In this document: positions 54,461-63,201 of the stretch, piece by piece | Layout: each line of letters starts with the position of its first letter | Numbering within the stretch: the first letter of the stretch is position 1 | NCBI GenBank assembly: GCA_947503005.1 | Contig: CANNCA010000002.1 | Location: 1 to 64,000, forward strand | Length of the DNA stretch: 64,000 bases | Direction of reading: 5' to 3' | Origin: an uncultured Flavobacteriaceae bacterium | Lineage (GTDB): Bacteria; Bacteroidota; Bacteroidia; Flavobacteriales; Flavobacteriaceae | Position numbers and translations under genes: made by a program | The notes under the pieces: model-generated | Databases searched by the model: none | Seen by the model: the letters and a program-made list of their open reading frames with translations, nothing else | What the model was told of the DNA's origin: nothing

Positions 54461-55192
54461 CTAATACTTGTGTACGCTACCGGAAACTGATTTCTTTTGT
54501 TCTACCGTCGGTTCACCTGAATAAGAAATATTTCCACCACTGCTGGCATCTGCCATGAGTGATTCGGAAACTTGTATCTTTATGTTGCCGCCGCTACTGG
54601 CATCGGCCGAGCAGGTTTTGGTTTCCAAATCCTTTGCATTGATATTTCCACCGCTACTTACATCAACATTGGCATTATCAGCTTGACCGTTAATGTCAAG
54701 ATTGGCGCCACTGCTGGCGTCGATTTCAAGTTCTTGTGCTATTAGGTCAACCTCTAGAACGGCTCCACTACTGCCGTCAACAGCTAACTCATTAGAGTTT
54801 ACCGTATTTTTAGTCTCCAAGTGTGAACCACTTGAAGCACGAAGCTCCGTAATTTTTGGCAAGGAAACAAAGATGTTCTTGGTTGCTCTACCGATATTTT
54901 TTTCGGCATGGATCCGAAGTTTTCCGTTTTTGATATCGGTTCGGATCAAGTCTATGATGTTGTCATCACCTTCAACTTCTATTTTAAAGTCGTCGGCTTG
55001 GGTCACATAAACCATAAGGCCTTCGGAAGCAGAGACTCTGGTAAATTCTTCGGATACGGGTCTGCTATCTGTAACTACATTTCCGTTGCCTTTCTTACCG
55101 GTTCCAAAATCCCCGATTTGAATGTCAAAGCCACAGGAAGATAAGAAAATGGATACTACAAATGCGATTGCGATTCTTGCTAGTGTTGTCAT
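54461..55192 (-). CDS. DUF2807 (head GIN domain) lipoprotein
   Basis: A 243-residue lipoprotein (lipobox LSSC). The mature part is a beta-helix-like DUF2807 domain: DSRPVSEEFTRVSASEGLMVYV, VEGDDNIIDLIRTDIKNGKLRI, then a ladder of turns based on D(A/V)SSGGN(I/V) (about residues 130-215). It is anchored outside the cytoplasmic membrane. It lies downstream of the PspC-like gene (154 bases) and PadR regulator, a common Bacteroidota arrangement, so it probably belongs to the same envelope-related set. Confidence 0.88.
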   Translation of the reverse strand: MTTLARIAIAFVVSIFLSSCGFDIQIGDFGTGKKGNGNVVTDSRPVSEEFTRVSASEGLMVYVTQADDFKIEVEGDDNIIDLIRTDIKNGKLRIHAEKNIGRATKNIFVSLPKITELRASSGSHLETKNTVNSNELAVDGSSGAVLEVDLIAQELEIDASSGANLDINGQADNANVDVSSGGNINAKDLETKTCSADASSGGNIKIQVSESLMADASSGGNISYSGEPTVEQKKSVSGSVHKY

Positions 55193-55346
55193 GATTGTTG
55201 TTTTTTATGCTAAACTTGTTTCGGTATCTAACAAAATTTAGCGGATTGATTGTTGTTTTAAGATTGATGTAAAATTCTTCTTTAAAAATAGATTCGTTGC
55301 ATTTTTTTAACTGAACTGTAGCTTTTTGCTACTGAACTGTCAGTAC

Positions 55347-57149
55347 TTAATTATTGGTTATCGTTTTTGTCATTTTGCTGTCACCGTCTTCGGCCTTGAT
55401 CTTAATTGAATTTCCGTTGCTATCGATGTTAATATCTACTTTTTCTTCATCGTTATCTTGTGCTTTGATACGTACGCCATCTTCGTCAATCTTCATTTTG
55501 AACGATTCCCCATCTTCATCATTGATATTGATGTCGATACCGTCTTCATTAATTCGAATACGGTTATTTTCATCCTCGTTGTCCTCGTCCATATCTATTG
55601 GACAGTCCTGACACTCTAGCGTTCCATTTGAGTCCATTTTCCACAGATAATCTTCAATATTTGAAATGGCCCTGTCCGTTTGAGCCCTGACCGTCCAATT
55701 TCGTCGATTTGCAGGGTCATACTTTATAAACTGCCCTTCGGGGAGGTAAAGATTTACCCGCACTTCCTGTTCATTGAACTTGCTCTTACTCGCCGTAGTA
55801 AGGAAATTATCGAAATATATGGTGCTACCTTGTTGTTTGTACTTGTAGTCAATTTTTTCAGCAGTATTACGAGCTTCTTCAAATGATGGTCCATTCGCTT
55901 CTTTACGTACTGAAACGCGGGCAACGGAATCATTTGACTTCCTAATATTGAAGCGTACATCTTCCGACTGCAAGATTGGATTTCCTTCATCATCATAAAC
56001 CAATATCATATCGTTCATGCGAACATGCTCATCACCATCATAAAATTTGGAGGAAACCAATTTAAAATCTAACGTATCCGAAGAATTTTCAAGATATAAG
56101 GGGATTTCTTTTGTCACACTTCCAGTGAAGGCATGAGCTGCGGCTTCACGAACACCTAAAACGATTAAAGTTATAATCGAAATCAACCAAAGGCCCAGTA
56201 GTGAGAATTTCGCGATGTTACCAATGGACTTCAAATTCGAAACCAAGATTTTCAATCCCAAATAGAGTAGAAAGAAAAATGGAATTCCGATTGCAAAGAA
56301 CATCATTAAAGATACAAGCCAAATCGGTGCACCCGTGATACTATCCACGACCCCATCAATACCGGGTAGATTGATCCAATCTAAAGTACCCATGGTTAGC
56401 ATGCCTACGAACATCCCAATAATCACTGCTGCACCTACGATGATTAAAATTATGCCAATGAACTTACCGAACACCTTGAAAAAGAACATGATGATATCGC
56501 CTATAGTGTCAAAAAAGGTTTTGCCAGTTTCTTTGACCTTACTATAGTCGGCGTTTTTTACTTTGTCTGCAACATCATCAAAGCCTTCCTTTACTTTTCG
56601 CTGGATATTGTCAATATTGACGGCTTCGCCTTTCATATCTAATTTTTGGGAAGTTGTAGCGGCTTCGGGCACCAAAATCCAGAGAAGGATATAGGCCACA
56701 AAACCAAAACCGGTAAAGACACCCAATAAGATGAAAATGATACGAATCCATAGGGCATCAAAGCCTAAATAGTGTTCAAGGCCAGCGCATACACCGCCAA
56801 TGTATTTAGATTCAATATCTCTATATAGTTTTTTAGATTTTCTATTTTCTGTTCTGGGTCTTGGCTCATCCTCAAAGATTTCCTCATCGACCATATAGTC
56901 TTCGGGTTGACCCATAATGGCTATGACTTCATCAACCTCTTTTTCGGTGATTACTTGTCTTTCGTTTGCTAATTTCTCGTGGAAAAGTTCAGCAATTCGC
57001 GCCTCGATATCCGATAAAATTTCATCACTGCCGGGAGTATTGGCGAAGGATCGTTTTACCGATTCTAGGTATCGTCGCATCTTGTTATACGCATTCTCAT
57101 CGATATGGAAGAGTATGTTTGCTAGATTTATATTGACTGTCTTGTTCAT
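55347..57149 (-). CDS. PspC domain membrane protein
   Basis: A 600-residue protein. An N-terminal cytoplasmic part (1-105) resembles a small helical domain and contains EVDEVIAIMGQPEDYM; the PspC domain follows (about 108-165) with YIGGVCAGLEHYLGFDALWIRIIFILLG and a membrane helix; then several more membrane segments (about 215-345) and a long extracytoplasmic beta-rich tail ending in Asp/Glu-rich repeats. PspC proteins take part in envelope stress responses. The PadR-family gene 39 bases upstream probably controls it. Confidence 0.9.
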   Translation of the reverse strand: MNKTVNINLANILFHIDENAYNKMRRYLESVKRSFANTPGSDEILSDIEARIAELFHEKLANERQVITEKEVDEVIAIMGQPEDYMVDEEIFEDEPRPRTENRKSKKLYRDIESKYIGGVCAGLEHYLGFDALWIRIIFILLGVFTGFGFVAYILLWILVPEAATTSQKLDMKGEAVNIDNIQRKVKEGFDDVADKVKNADYSKVKETGKTFFDTIGDIIMFFFKVFGKFIGIILIIVGAAVIIGMFVGMLTMGTLDWINLPGIDGVVDSITGAPIWLVSLMMFFAIGIPFFFLLYLGLKILVSNLKSIGNIAKFSLLGLWLISIITLIVLGVREAAAHAFTGSVTKEIPLYLENSSDTLDFKLVSSKFYDGDEHVRMNDMILVYDDEGNPILQSEDVRFNIRKSNDSVARVSVRKEANGPSFEEARNTAEKIDYKYKQQGSTIYFDNFLTTASKSKFNEQEVRVNLYLPEGQFIKYDPANRRNWTVRAQTDRAISNIEDYLWKMDSNGTLECQDCPIDMDEDNEDENNRIRINEDGIDININDEDGESFKMKIDEDGVRIKAQDNDEEKVDINIDSNGNSIKIKAEDGDSKMTKTITNN

Positions 57150-57188
57150 TTCTTGATATTTTTTGACTTCAACGTATTCGTTGGTGTA

Positions 57189-57518
57189 CTATTTTTTGTT
57201 GGTTACTAGATTAGTTGCACTTCTTAATTCATCCCATGTAGTATCTAATTCCTTTAGGAATAGTTTACCGGTTTCAGTAAGCGTGTAGTACTTACGCGGG
57301 GGGCCTGATGTTGACTCTTCCCAACGATAGTTGAGGAGTCCCGCGTTCTTTAATCTTGTTAATAGGGGGTATATCGTACCTTCTACAACAAGCATTTTTG
57401 CGTCTTTTAAGGTGGATAGAATCTCGGAGGCATATTTATCGTGTCCATTTAGAATGGAAAGGATGCAATACTCGAGTACCCCTTTGCGCATTTGTGCTTT
57501 TGTGTTTTCTACGTTCAT
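57189..57518 (-). CDS. PadR-family transcriptional regulator
   Basis: A 109-residue winged-helix protein from the ATG at 57518, which has an AAAAAGAAG-like leader; a longer frame to 57578 adds a lysine-rich tail that is unlikely to be real. Typical family text: AQMRKGVLEYCILSIL, YASEILSTLKDAKMLVVEGTIYPLLTRLKNAGLL and SGPPRKYYTLTETGKLFLKEL. It is likely an autorepressor that also controls the PspC and DUF2807 genes downstream. Effector unknown. Confidence 0.92.
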   Translation of the reverse strand: MNVENTKAQMRKGVLEYCILSILNGHDKYASEILSTLKDAKMLVVEGTIYPLLTRLKNAGLLNYRWEESTSGPPRKYYTLTETGKLFLKELDTTWDELRSATNLVTNKK

Positions 57519-57702
57519 AACTTCTTTTTGCTTTTTATGCGGAGTCTTCTTTGTTGTGTTTTTGATGATGGTCTGCATAGATTAACTGTTCGTTTTTTGA
57601 ATGATAAATAAACATCCTAATTGATTTGATTGATTGATGATGAAAAATATTTGTTTTTTGATTGATGAATAAACTCATTGCTCGGTGTGATTTAAACCGC
57701 TA

Positions 57703-58176
57703 TCATTTTATAAATTTTATAGTAAACGGATATTCAAATGTCTGCCCTTCATTTGTTCGAAGGGTCGCTAAAATAGTATAGACCAGATTCACTATGAACA
57801 AGGCGCCTTGCAACAAGCCGGCTATACCAATGGGAAACCACCACCAGCCAAATCGAAAGTCATCTGAATCGATACTGATATTAAGGTTGTTAAATGTGTT
57901 TAGACTATCAAAACCGAAGTCGAATATATCAGGTAAAAATCCTATAAAGAATGGTACGCTGATAACACCCAATAAGATGGAGTAGAGGAGCAGGCTGATT
58001 TGAAAATTCAAAGCTTGTTTGCCATTATGATCTACAAATGCATAATCCTTTTTGTTGGCGGTCCATAATACTAACGGAATAATAAAATTTCCGAAAGGAA
58101 TAAAGAATTTTGAAAAGGTAGATGCATGTATGACTGCCGATAAATTCCGTTCATGTTTTGTTATAGTATCTGTCAT
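57703..58176 (-). CDS. DUF4870 membrane protein
   Basis: A 157-residue integral membrane protein with about four hydrophobic segments and the family motif IPLVLWTANKKDYAFVDHNGKQALNFQIS. The role of the family is unknown. It has its own promoter with a good consensus match (58190-58230). Neighbouring PadR genes suggest an envelope theme. Confidence 0.85.
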   Translation of the reverse strand: MTDTITKHERNLSAVIHASTFSKFFIPFGNFIIPLVLWTANKKDYAFVDHNGKQALNFQISLLLYSILLGVISVPFFIGFLPDIFDFGFDSLNTFNNLNISIDSDDFRFGWWWFPIGIAGLLQGALFIVNLVYTILATLRTNEGQTFEYPFTIKFIK

Positions 58177-58195
58177 GGCTCAGTAATTTCTTATA

Positions 58196-58227
58196 CAAAT
58201 ATATATCTAAAGGATGGTACTATGCAA
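58196..58227 (-). promoter_or_regulatory. Flavobacterial-type promoter for the DUF4870 gene
   Basis: On the minus strand TTG (58225-58227) is separated by 21 bases from a perfect TAnnTTTG box, tatatttg (58196-58203). Predicted transcription start near 58190, 13 bases before the ATG at 58176. Confidence 0.75.
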
Positions 58228-58262
58228 CACATAGTACTAATATTTAACATATAATTAACATA

Positions 58263-58292
58263 TTGAGTTATAGAATATTTTCAATACTTTTA
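58263..58292 (+). promoter_or_regulatory. Flavobacterial-type promoter for the DUF4442 gene
   Basis: TTG at 58263-58265 is followed after 19 bases by tactttta (58285-58292), seven of eight positions of TAnnTTTG. The gene starts at 58310, so the leader would be only about 12 bases. Confidence 0.6.
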
Positions 58293-58309
58293 CCAAAAAC
58301 ATAAGCAGT

Positions 58310-58768
58310 ATGGGCGTTTCCGCTAGTAAATTCAACAAATTCACTTTTTTTAAATTACCTGCTGCTTGGTGGACGGGTGTACGCGTAAAATCGATAAATC
58401 AACAAAAATGTGTGGTGACCGTGAAGCACGGATGGCGAAATCAGAACCCGTTTAGATCGATGTTTTGGGCCGTGCAAGGTATGGCGGCAGAACTTAGCAC
58501 TGGTGCAATGGTCATTAACCAGATACGCGAAAGTGGTAAAAAAATCTCTATGCTGGTAGCGAACAACAATGCCAATTTTTCTAAGAAAGCTACAGGCAGA
58601 ATAACCTTTACTTGTGAAGATGGTCATTTAATTGGTGAAGCGATTGAAAAAACTGTAGTTACTGGTGAGGGACAAACGTTTTGGATGAAGTCCGTCGGTG
58701 TCAATGAAGATGGAGTTGTGGTATCTACGTTTAATTTTGAGTGGACCGTTCGGTTGAAAAGTCGATAG
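58310..58768 (+). CDS. DUF4442 hot-dog-fold protein (thioesterase-like)
   Basis: A 152-residue protein with the DUF4442 pattern: KLPAAWWTGVRVKSINQQKCVVTVKHGWRNQNPFRSMFWAVQGMAAELSTGAM, NNNANFSKKATGRITFTCEDG and a final beta strand FNFEWTVRLK. The family has a hot-dog fold related to acyl-CoA thioesterases, but no clear activity is known. Cytoplasmic, single gene. Confidence 0.87.
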   Translation: MGVSASKFNKFTFFKLPAAWWTGVRVKSINQQKCVVTVKHGWRNQNPFRSMFWAVQGMAAELSTGAMVINQIRESGKKISMLVANNNANFSKKATGRITFTCEDGHLIGEAIEKTVVTGEGQTFWMKSVGVNEDGVVVSTFNFEWTVRLKSR

Positions 58769-58923
58769 TTGTCGGTTGACCGTTTATGATTGTTGTAATC
58801 ATAAAAAATAAACTTGACAAAATAAACGTGTAACAAAAGTCACTTTCTTTCAACTAACCATCATCGATCAATCAATAATAACAGGTTCCTACCCACGTGG
58901 GAATGACATTAAAACATTTATTC

Positions 58924-59721
58924 ATGAACGCACACGAAATAGATTATGAAATTTACGGAGAAGAAATGCAATATGTCGAGATTGAACTCGACCCCCAAGA
59001 AGCCGTTGTAGCCGAAGCAGGCAGTTTTATGATGATGGACTCCGACGTCAAAATGAGCACTATCTTTGGTGACGGTTCCAATCAAGAAACAGGGGTTTTA
59101 GGAAAGATTTTTTCGGCAGGAAAACGAATGCTAACCGGTGAAAGTCTTTTTATGACCGCTTTTCTAAATATAGGCCAAGGAAAGAAAAAAGTTAGTTTTG
59201 CTTCTCCTTACCCTGGAAAAATTCTCCCTATTGACTTATCGGAAAAACAAGGAAAGTTTATATGTCAAAAAGATGCATTTCTTTGCGCGGCGCAAGGAGT
59301 TTCCGTAGGAATTGAATTCTCAAAGAAACTTGGCCGTGGACTCTTCGGTGGTGAAGGTTTTATCATGCAAAAGTTAGAAGGCGACGGAATGGCGTTCGTA
59401 CATGCCGGAGGCACATTGGCAAGAAAAGAATTGGCCCCTGGTGAAGTGCTGAAAGTGGACACGGGCTGTATTGTAGGCTTTTCGCAAACTGTAGATTACG
59501 ACATTGAATTTATAGGCGGAATTCGAAATACTGTCTTTGGAGGCGAAGGATTATTCTTTGCGACTCTACGTGGCCCTGGAACCGTATATATTCAATCGCT
59601 ACCCTTTAGCAGATTGGCCGGCCGGGTTTTGGCAGCAATTCCTAGAGGAGGCAAAGACAAAGGCGAAGGAAGTATTCTTGGAACACTCGGTGATATTGTT
59701 GGTGGGGACCGTGGGTTTTAA
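58924..59721 (+). CDS. AIM24/TIGR00266 family protein
   Basis: A 265-residue protein from the ATG at 58924 (an upstream in-frame ATG at 58897 is a less likely start). Family text: YEIYGEEMQYVEIELDPQEAVVAEAGSFMMMD, FLNIGQGKKKVSFASPYPGKILPIDL, CAAQGVSVGIEFSKKLGRGLFGGEGFIMQKLEGDGMAFVHAGGT, and GLFFATLRGPGTVYIQSLPFSRLAGR. The fold is a double beta-sandwich; no enzymatic role is known. Cytoplasmic. Just after it lies a REP-like element. Confidence 0.88.
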   Translation: MNAHEIDYEIYGEEMQYVEIELDPQEAVVAEAGSFMMMDSDVKMSTIFGDGSNQETGVLGKIFSAGKRMLTGESLFMTAFLNIGQGKKKVSFASPYPGKILPIDLSEKQGKFICQKDAFLCAAQGVSVGIEFSKKLGRGLFGGEGFIMQKLEGDGMAFVHAGGTLARKELAPGEVLKVDTGCIVGFSQTVDYDIEFIGGIRNTVFGGEGLFFATLRGPGTVYIQSLPFSRLAGRVLAAIPRGGKDKGEGSILGTLGDIVGGDRGF

Positions 59722-59738
59722 AGTTTTTAAGCCCTACT

Positions 59739-59805
59739 GTCAGTTCGAACGGAGTAGAGAACGAGCCGAGGAACACTATTGCATCTCGACACCGCTCGAT
59801 GTGAC
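59739..59805. repeat. REP-like palindromic intergenic element, copy 2
   Basis: Begins GTCAGTTCGA and ends CTCGATGTGAC; inside, tctcgacaccgctcgatg repeats the core of copy 1 (3858-3955). It sits between the AIM24-like and DUF2461 genes. Two copies in one 64-kb window suggest many in the genome. Confidence 0.7.
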
Positions 59806-59861
59806 CTCACTTCTATAATTTAATTTCGTAATACTTATCTCGTATCTAGTACTTTCCACCT

Positions 59862-60515
59862 ATGAATTTCCAAAACCAAATCAACTTCCTTAAAGAACTC
59901 CAAAAAAACAACAACAAAGAATGGATGGACGCCAACCGAAAGTGGTATAAAGAAGTCCGTGATGATTTTATCCAATGGTTGGATGAAATGAATACTAAGC
60001 TAGCCGCAATAGATGATGACTATTATGATACACCTGGAAAGAAGGGTATCAACCGCATCAACAATAATTTAATGTTTCATCCCAATAAACCTATTTATAA
60101 AGACCATTTTGGAGCGGGATTGGACAAACGCCCAGGTACGGGCGATTTCTATATCGAAATCGGAATCGAACGCTGTATGTTCGCTGGTGGACTCTGGCGT
60201 CCAGACCCTAAACGGTTGCGAAGTATTCGAGATGCAATAGATTATGATGGCGAAGAACTGAAGAAAATATTGAATAAAAAGTCGTTTAAGGATACTTTTG
60301 GAGGCTTGTACGAAGATTCAAAACTTACAAATGCGCCCAAAGGTTTTTCGAATGACCATCCTCATATCGATTTACTCCGAAACAAAACTTTTGCCGTTGC
60401 GATGGAATTTTCTACCGAAGAAGTGCTAAAAGAGGACTTCGATAAAAAGGTCATTACCGTGTATCAAGAAATGCTGCCTTTTCGGAGGTATTTGAACCAA
60501 GCGGTTACCGTTTGA
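59862..60515 (+). CDS. DUF2461 family protein
   Basis: A 217-residue protein with NFLKELQKNNNKEWMDANRKWYKEVRDDF at the start (a family hallmark), RINNNLMFHPNKPIYKDHFGAGL, GDFYIEIGIERCMFAGGLWRPDP and the closing YQEMLPFRRYLNQAV. The activity of the family is unknown. Its stop faces that of the MlrC-like gene, two bases apart. Confidence 0.9.
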   Translation: MNFQNQINFLKELQKNNNKEWMDANRKWYKEVRDDFIQWLDEMNTKLAAIDDDYYDTPGKKGINRINNNLMFHPNKPIYKDHFGAGLDKRPGTGDFYIEIGIERCMFAGGLWRPDPKRLRSIRDAIDYDGEELKKILNKKSFKDTFGGLYEDSKLTNAPKGFSNDHPHIDLLRNKTFAVAMEFSTEEVLKEDFDKKVITVYQEMLPFRRYLNQAVTV

Positions 60516-60517
60516 AG

Positions 60518-62092
60518 CTATTTCAGTTGATGCGAAGCTCGAAGTAATCGGGCACTTAAATCAGGTTTTTTCATATTTGTATCCAAAGGAAACATGGGGC
60601 GTTTGATGTTTTTGTAAGCCAAGCGTTCCAAATCTTGATCGACGCCTCCTGGCGTCAAGGCCATGATCCAATCTTTTCGCATATCATATAATTCAGGTAC
60701 CAGATAACCGATCTTGACTACAACAATGTCCGTTTCACGGGGATTCAGACCTAAATCCGTAAAATCTTTTTCGTGGTGATAAGGTTTTCTTTTTCGGGTA
60801 ACGATTACGTGTATACTTCCTATTTTTACTACCACCTCCACTTCTGCATCGCGATCACCTTCTTTAATTGCTGTTATGGTTCCTTCAAGTTTTAGAGGAG
60901 GGGCGAAGCGGTCATCGACTTGGGCTCCGGCCATAGCCGATACCTTTCCTCCAACTCCAACCTTCAATGCTGCTTCAATTAATTCCGGTCCGGGAATAGA
61001 CGCATAAATCAAGGAGGGTCCTTCTTCTGATTTAAATTCCCGTAGTTTCAAGAGTTCGTTGAGCGTCCAGGTAACGTCACCTGCACCTCCTGCAGTGGGG
61101 TTATCCCCCATATCACTGATGATAAACGGTTTTTCTTTACTGGCAAGTGCCATTTTCAAACTTTCTTCCAAGGTTGCTACGGGAGCGACGAATTCAAACT
61201 CGTTTCGAACCTCCCAAAAGGCATTTGCCAATTTTTCAGCACCTGAAGTGACCTGTTTTTTATCATCACCTGTAACCATGACGACCGCATGGTTACGAGG
61301 TTCATCTGCCCAAGCATAACCAATCCAAATAGCCGCATCGATAACTCCTTCTTGATTTTCTACAGATGGAATTTTCGCGTACAGACTTTTTCCCGGCTCG
61401 ATTCGTGTACTTGTTTTTTCACCTGGCAATAGTATGGGAACGGGAATCCAGGCTTTGTATTTCGGTTTGCCTTTACCACTTTCCAGTCGGTCCAATAAGT
61501 TGGTAATTGCTCTTGCTTTAGACTCTAAAGCATCCTCATGGGGAGCCATGCGGTAGCATGTAATCAAGTCGGAATGCTCTGCCAAAGCTTCGGAAACATT
61601 CCCATGTAAATCCATCGAGGTAGAAACCAAAACTTCGGCACCAATAACCTCACGGATTCGCTTGATTAAATCACCTTCGGCATCTTCGAGCCCTACAACA
61701 CTCATTGCGCCGTGTATGTCTAAAAATAATCCGTCATACGGCCCGTTTTCCTTGAGCATTTTCAAAGTTTTGGCAACCATAGACTCATACGCTTCCCGAG
61801 TAACGATTCCACCTGGCAATGCTTTTCCTAGTAAGGTAGGTATCCAGTCGGCCCTTTTTCTGATATCCGTTCCTTCTCTAAAAAATGGATATCTAGCAAA
61901 TATGGAATCCCCGATTCGCGAATGAAAAGCTTCTTCATGGGTTTGTGCCGGAGAAAAAGTACTCGATTCGATTCCAATTCCTGCAATAGCAATACGGGGT
62001 AACTTGGTAGTATCAGATTTATCTTTTCCCTCAGGTCTGCAATTGACGAGTAGTAAGAGGCTCACTATTATAAGGAGTAGGGCATTCTTCAT
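60518..62092 (-). CDS. M81 family metallopeptidase (MlrC-like) lipoprotein
   Basis: A 524-residue lipoprotein (lipobox LVNC, Cys 18). The N-terminal domain (about 30-320) has AGIGIESSTFSPAQTHEEAF, GLFLDIHGAMSVVGLEDAEGDLIKRI, STSMDLHGNVSEALAEHSDLITCYRMAPHEDALE, with His and Asp residues that fit a zinc site; the C-terminal domain (about 330-500) has MGDNPTAGGAGDVTWTL. The MlrC group was found through microcystin breakdown, but family members occur widely and likely act on other amidated compounds. It forms an operon with the exported TIM-barrel epimerase (15 bases upstream). Confidence 0.9.
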   Translation of the reverse strand: MKNALLLIIVSLLLLVNCRPEGKDKSDTTKLPRIAIAGIGIESSTFSPAQTHEEAFHSRIGDSIFARYPFFREGTDIRKRADWIPTLLGKALPGGIVTREAYESMVAKTLKMLKENGPYDGLFLDIHGAMSVVGLEDAEGDLIKRIREVIGAEVLVSTSMDLHGNVSEALAEHSDLITCYRMAPHEDALESKARAITNLLDRLESGKGKPKYKAWIPVPILLPGEKTSTRIEPGKSLYAKIPSVENQEGVIDAAIWIGYAWADEPRNHAVVMVTGDDKKQVTSGAEKLANAFWEVRNEFEFVAPVATLEESLKMALASKEKPFIISDMGDNPTAGGAGDVTWTLNELLKLREFKSEEGPSLIYASIPGPELIEAALKVGVGGKVSAMAGAQVDDRFAPPLKLEGTITAIKEGDRDAEVEVVVKIGSIHVIVTRKRKPYHHEKDFTDLGLNPRETDIVVVKIGYLVPELYDMRKDWIMALTPGGVDQDLERLAYKNIKRPMFPLDTNMKKPDLSARLLRASHQLK

Positions 62093-62107
62093 AGAAATTG
62101 GATTTTA

Positions 62108-63088
62108 CTAGTATTTAGTTTTTGCGAGTGCTTTTTCAACCACGGCGAAAGTTTTTTGGTAGCTGTGCTTTAAAAGTGTTTTGGCGTCCATAGTTTCCCA
62201 GTAGCCTTTATTAAAAAGTTCTACGGAAAACCCACCTCGAAATCCTGCATCATATAGTCTAGGAATGATTTCGTTGAAGGGGCAAACCCCCTCCCCAGGT
62301 AACACCCGATCGGAATCTTTCAATTTGTCATAAGAAGGTACTGCTGGATAATCGTTCATATGAATGACAGGCAATCGTTTTCCATTAAGAATATTAATGG
62401 TATCCCAATCATTACCCCCACGATGAACGTGGTAGAAATCTAACAACATAGCTGCTTTTGGATGTCCAGTGGCGATTACGATTTGTGCACAGTCGGCAAC
62501 CTTATGTAATGCTCCCATACCCCAAAGTTCTATCAGCGGTGTTACCCCAGTTTCATCACCAAGTTTTAGAATGGCGTTGTAGCGATCCGCATAGGCATCG
62601 TATTTAGTTCTGTCCAAAACTGAAATTCCTTGTACGGGGGCTGCAATAAATTCGCCACCCAAAGCTGCTGTTATCAGCATCTCTTCTCGAAGATGGTCTA
62701 CAGCCTTTTTTCGTTCTTCCTCGTCATCACTACACCATTTTGAAAAACCGATGATGTTTTCCAAGGTAAGTTGGTGCGATTGTAGTTTATCTTTTAAATC
62801 TTCCGCCTTCCCTCCATTTTCCAAATAGGTTTTTATATCGCTCATCCAAAGTTCGATTCCGGTAAAACCTGCTTCGGCGACCATTGCAATCTGCTCGTCC
62901 ACGGGGATTTTGTAGTGTAATAGTGTTGAGGTGTTCAAACTAATACGCATTGGTAGTGCAGGTGCGTTTTTCTGTTTTCCGAGACTTTTTTCTTTGAAAT
63001 TAGATGTAAAGGCAAATCCACCAAACGCAGCTAAAGATACCTTGAAAGTAGTTCCGATCGCCGTTCTTCTAGAGATTTTATCGCTCAT
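62108..63088 (-). CDS. Sugar phosphate isomerase/epimerase-like TIM-barrel protein, Tat-exported
   Basis: A 326-residue xylose-isomerase-like TIM-barrel (AP endonuclease 2 superfamily). It starts with a twin-arginine signal (SRRTAIGTTFKVSLAAFGGFAF) and has VAEAGFTGIELWM, VTPLIELWGMGALH, AAMLLDFYHVHRGGNDW and VLPGEGVCPFNEIIPRLY, in which Glu, His and Asp residues could bind a metal. The substrate is unknown, and export suggests that it does not act on a phosphorylated sugar. It is paired with the MlrC-like gene and divergent from a GMC oxidoreductase. Confidence 0.88.
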   Translation of the reverse strand: MSDKISRRTAIGTTFKVSLAAFGGFAFTSNFKEKSLGKQKNAPALPMRISLNTSTLLHYKIPVDEQIAMVAEAGFTGIELWMSDIKTYLENGGKAEDLKDKLQSHQLTLENIIGFSKWCSDDEEERKKAVDHLREEMLITAALGGEFIAAPVQGISVLDRTKYDAYADRYNAILKLGDETGVTPLIELWGMGALHKVADCAQIVIATGHPKAAMLLDFYHVHRGGNDWDTINILNGKRLPVIHMNDYPAVPSYDKLKDSDRVLPGEGVCPFNEIIPRLYDAGFRGGFSVELFNKGYWETMDAKTLLKHSYQKTFAVVEKALAKTKY

Positions 63089-63201
63089 GTTTTATTAGTT
63101 TTCAAACCAGTCCTGAAAGATAGTCCAATTTTTGTTTTTGGGAAGTAGGCTTTTTGCCTGTATTTATTTAATTCCTATCTTCAAAAACAAATAAAATTCT
63201 A

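Noticed and set aside
58624-58836. Minus-strand ORF overlapping the DUF4442 gene
   Set aside because: Antisense shadow without recognisable domain or start context.
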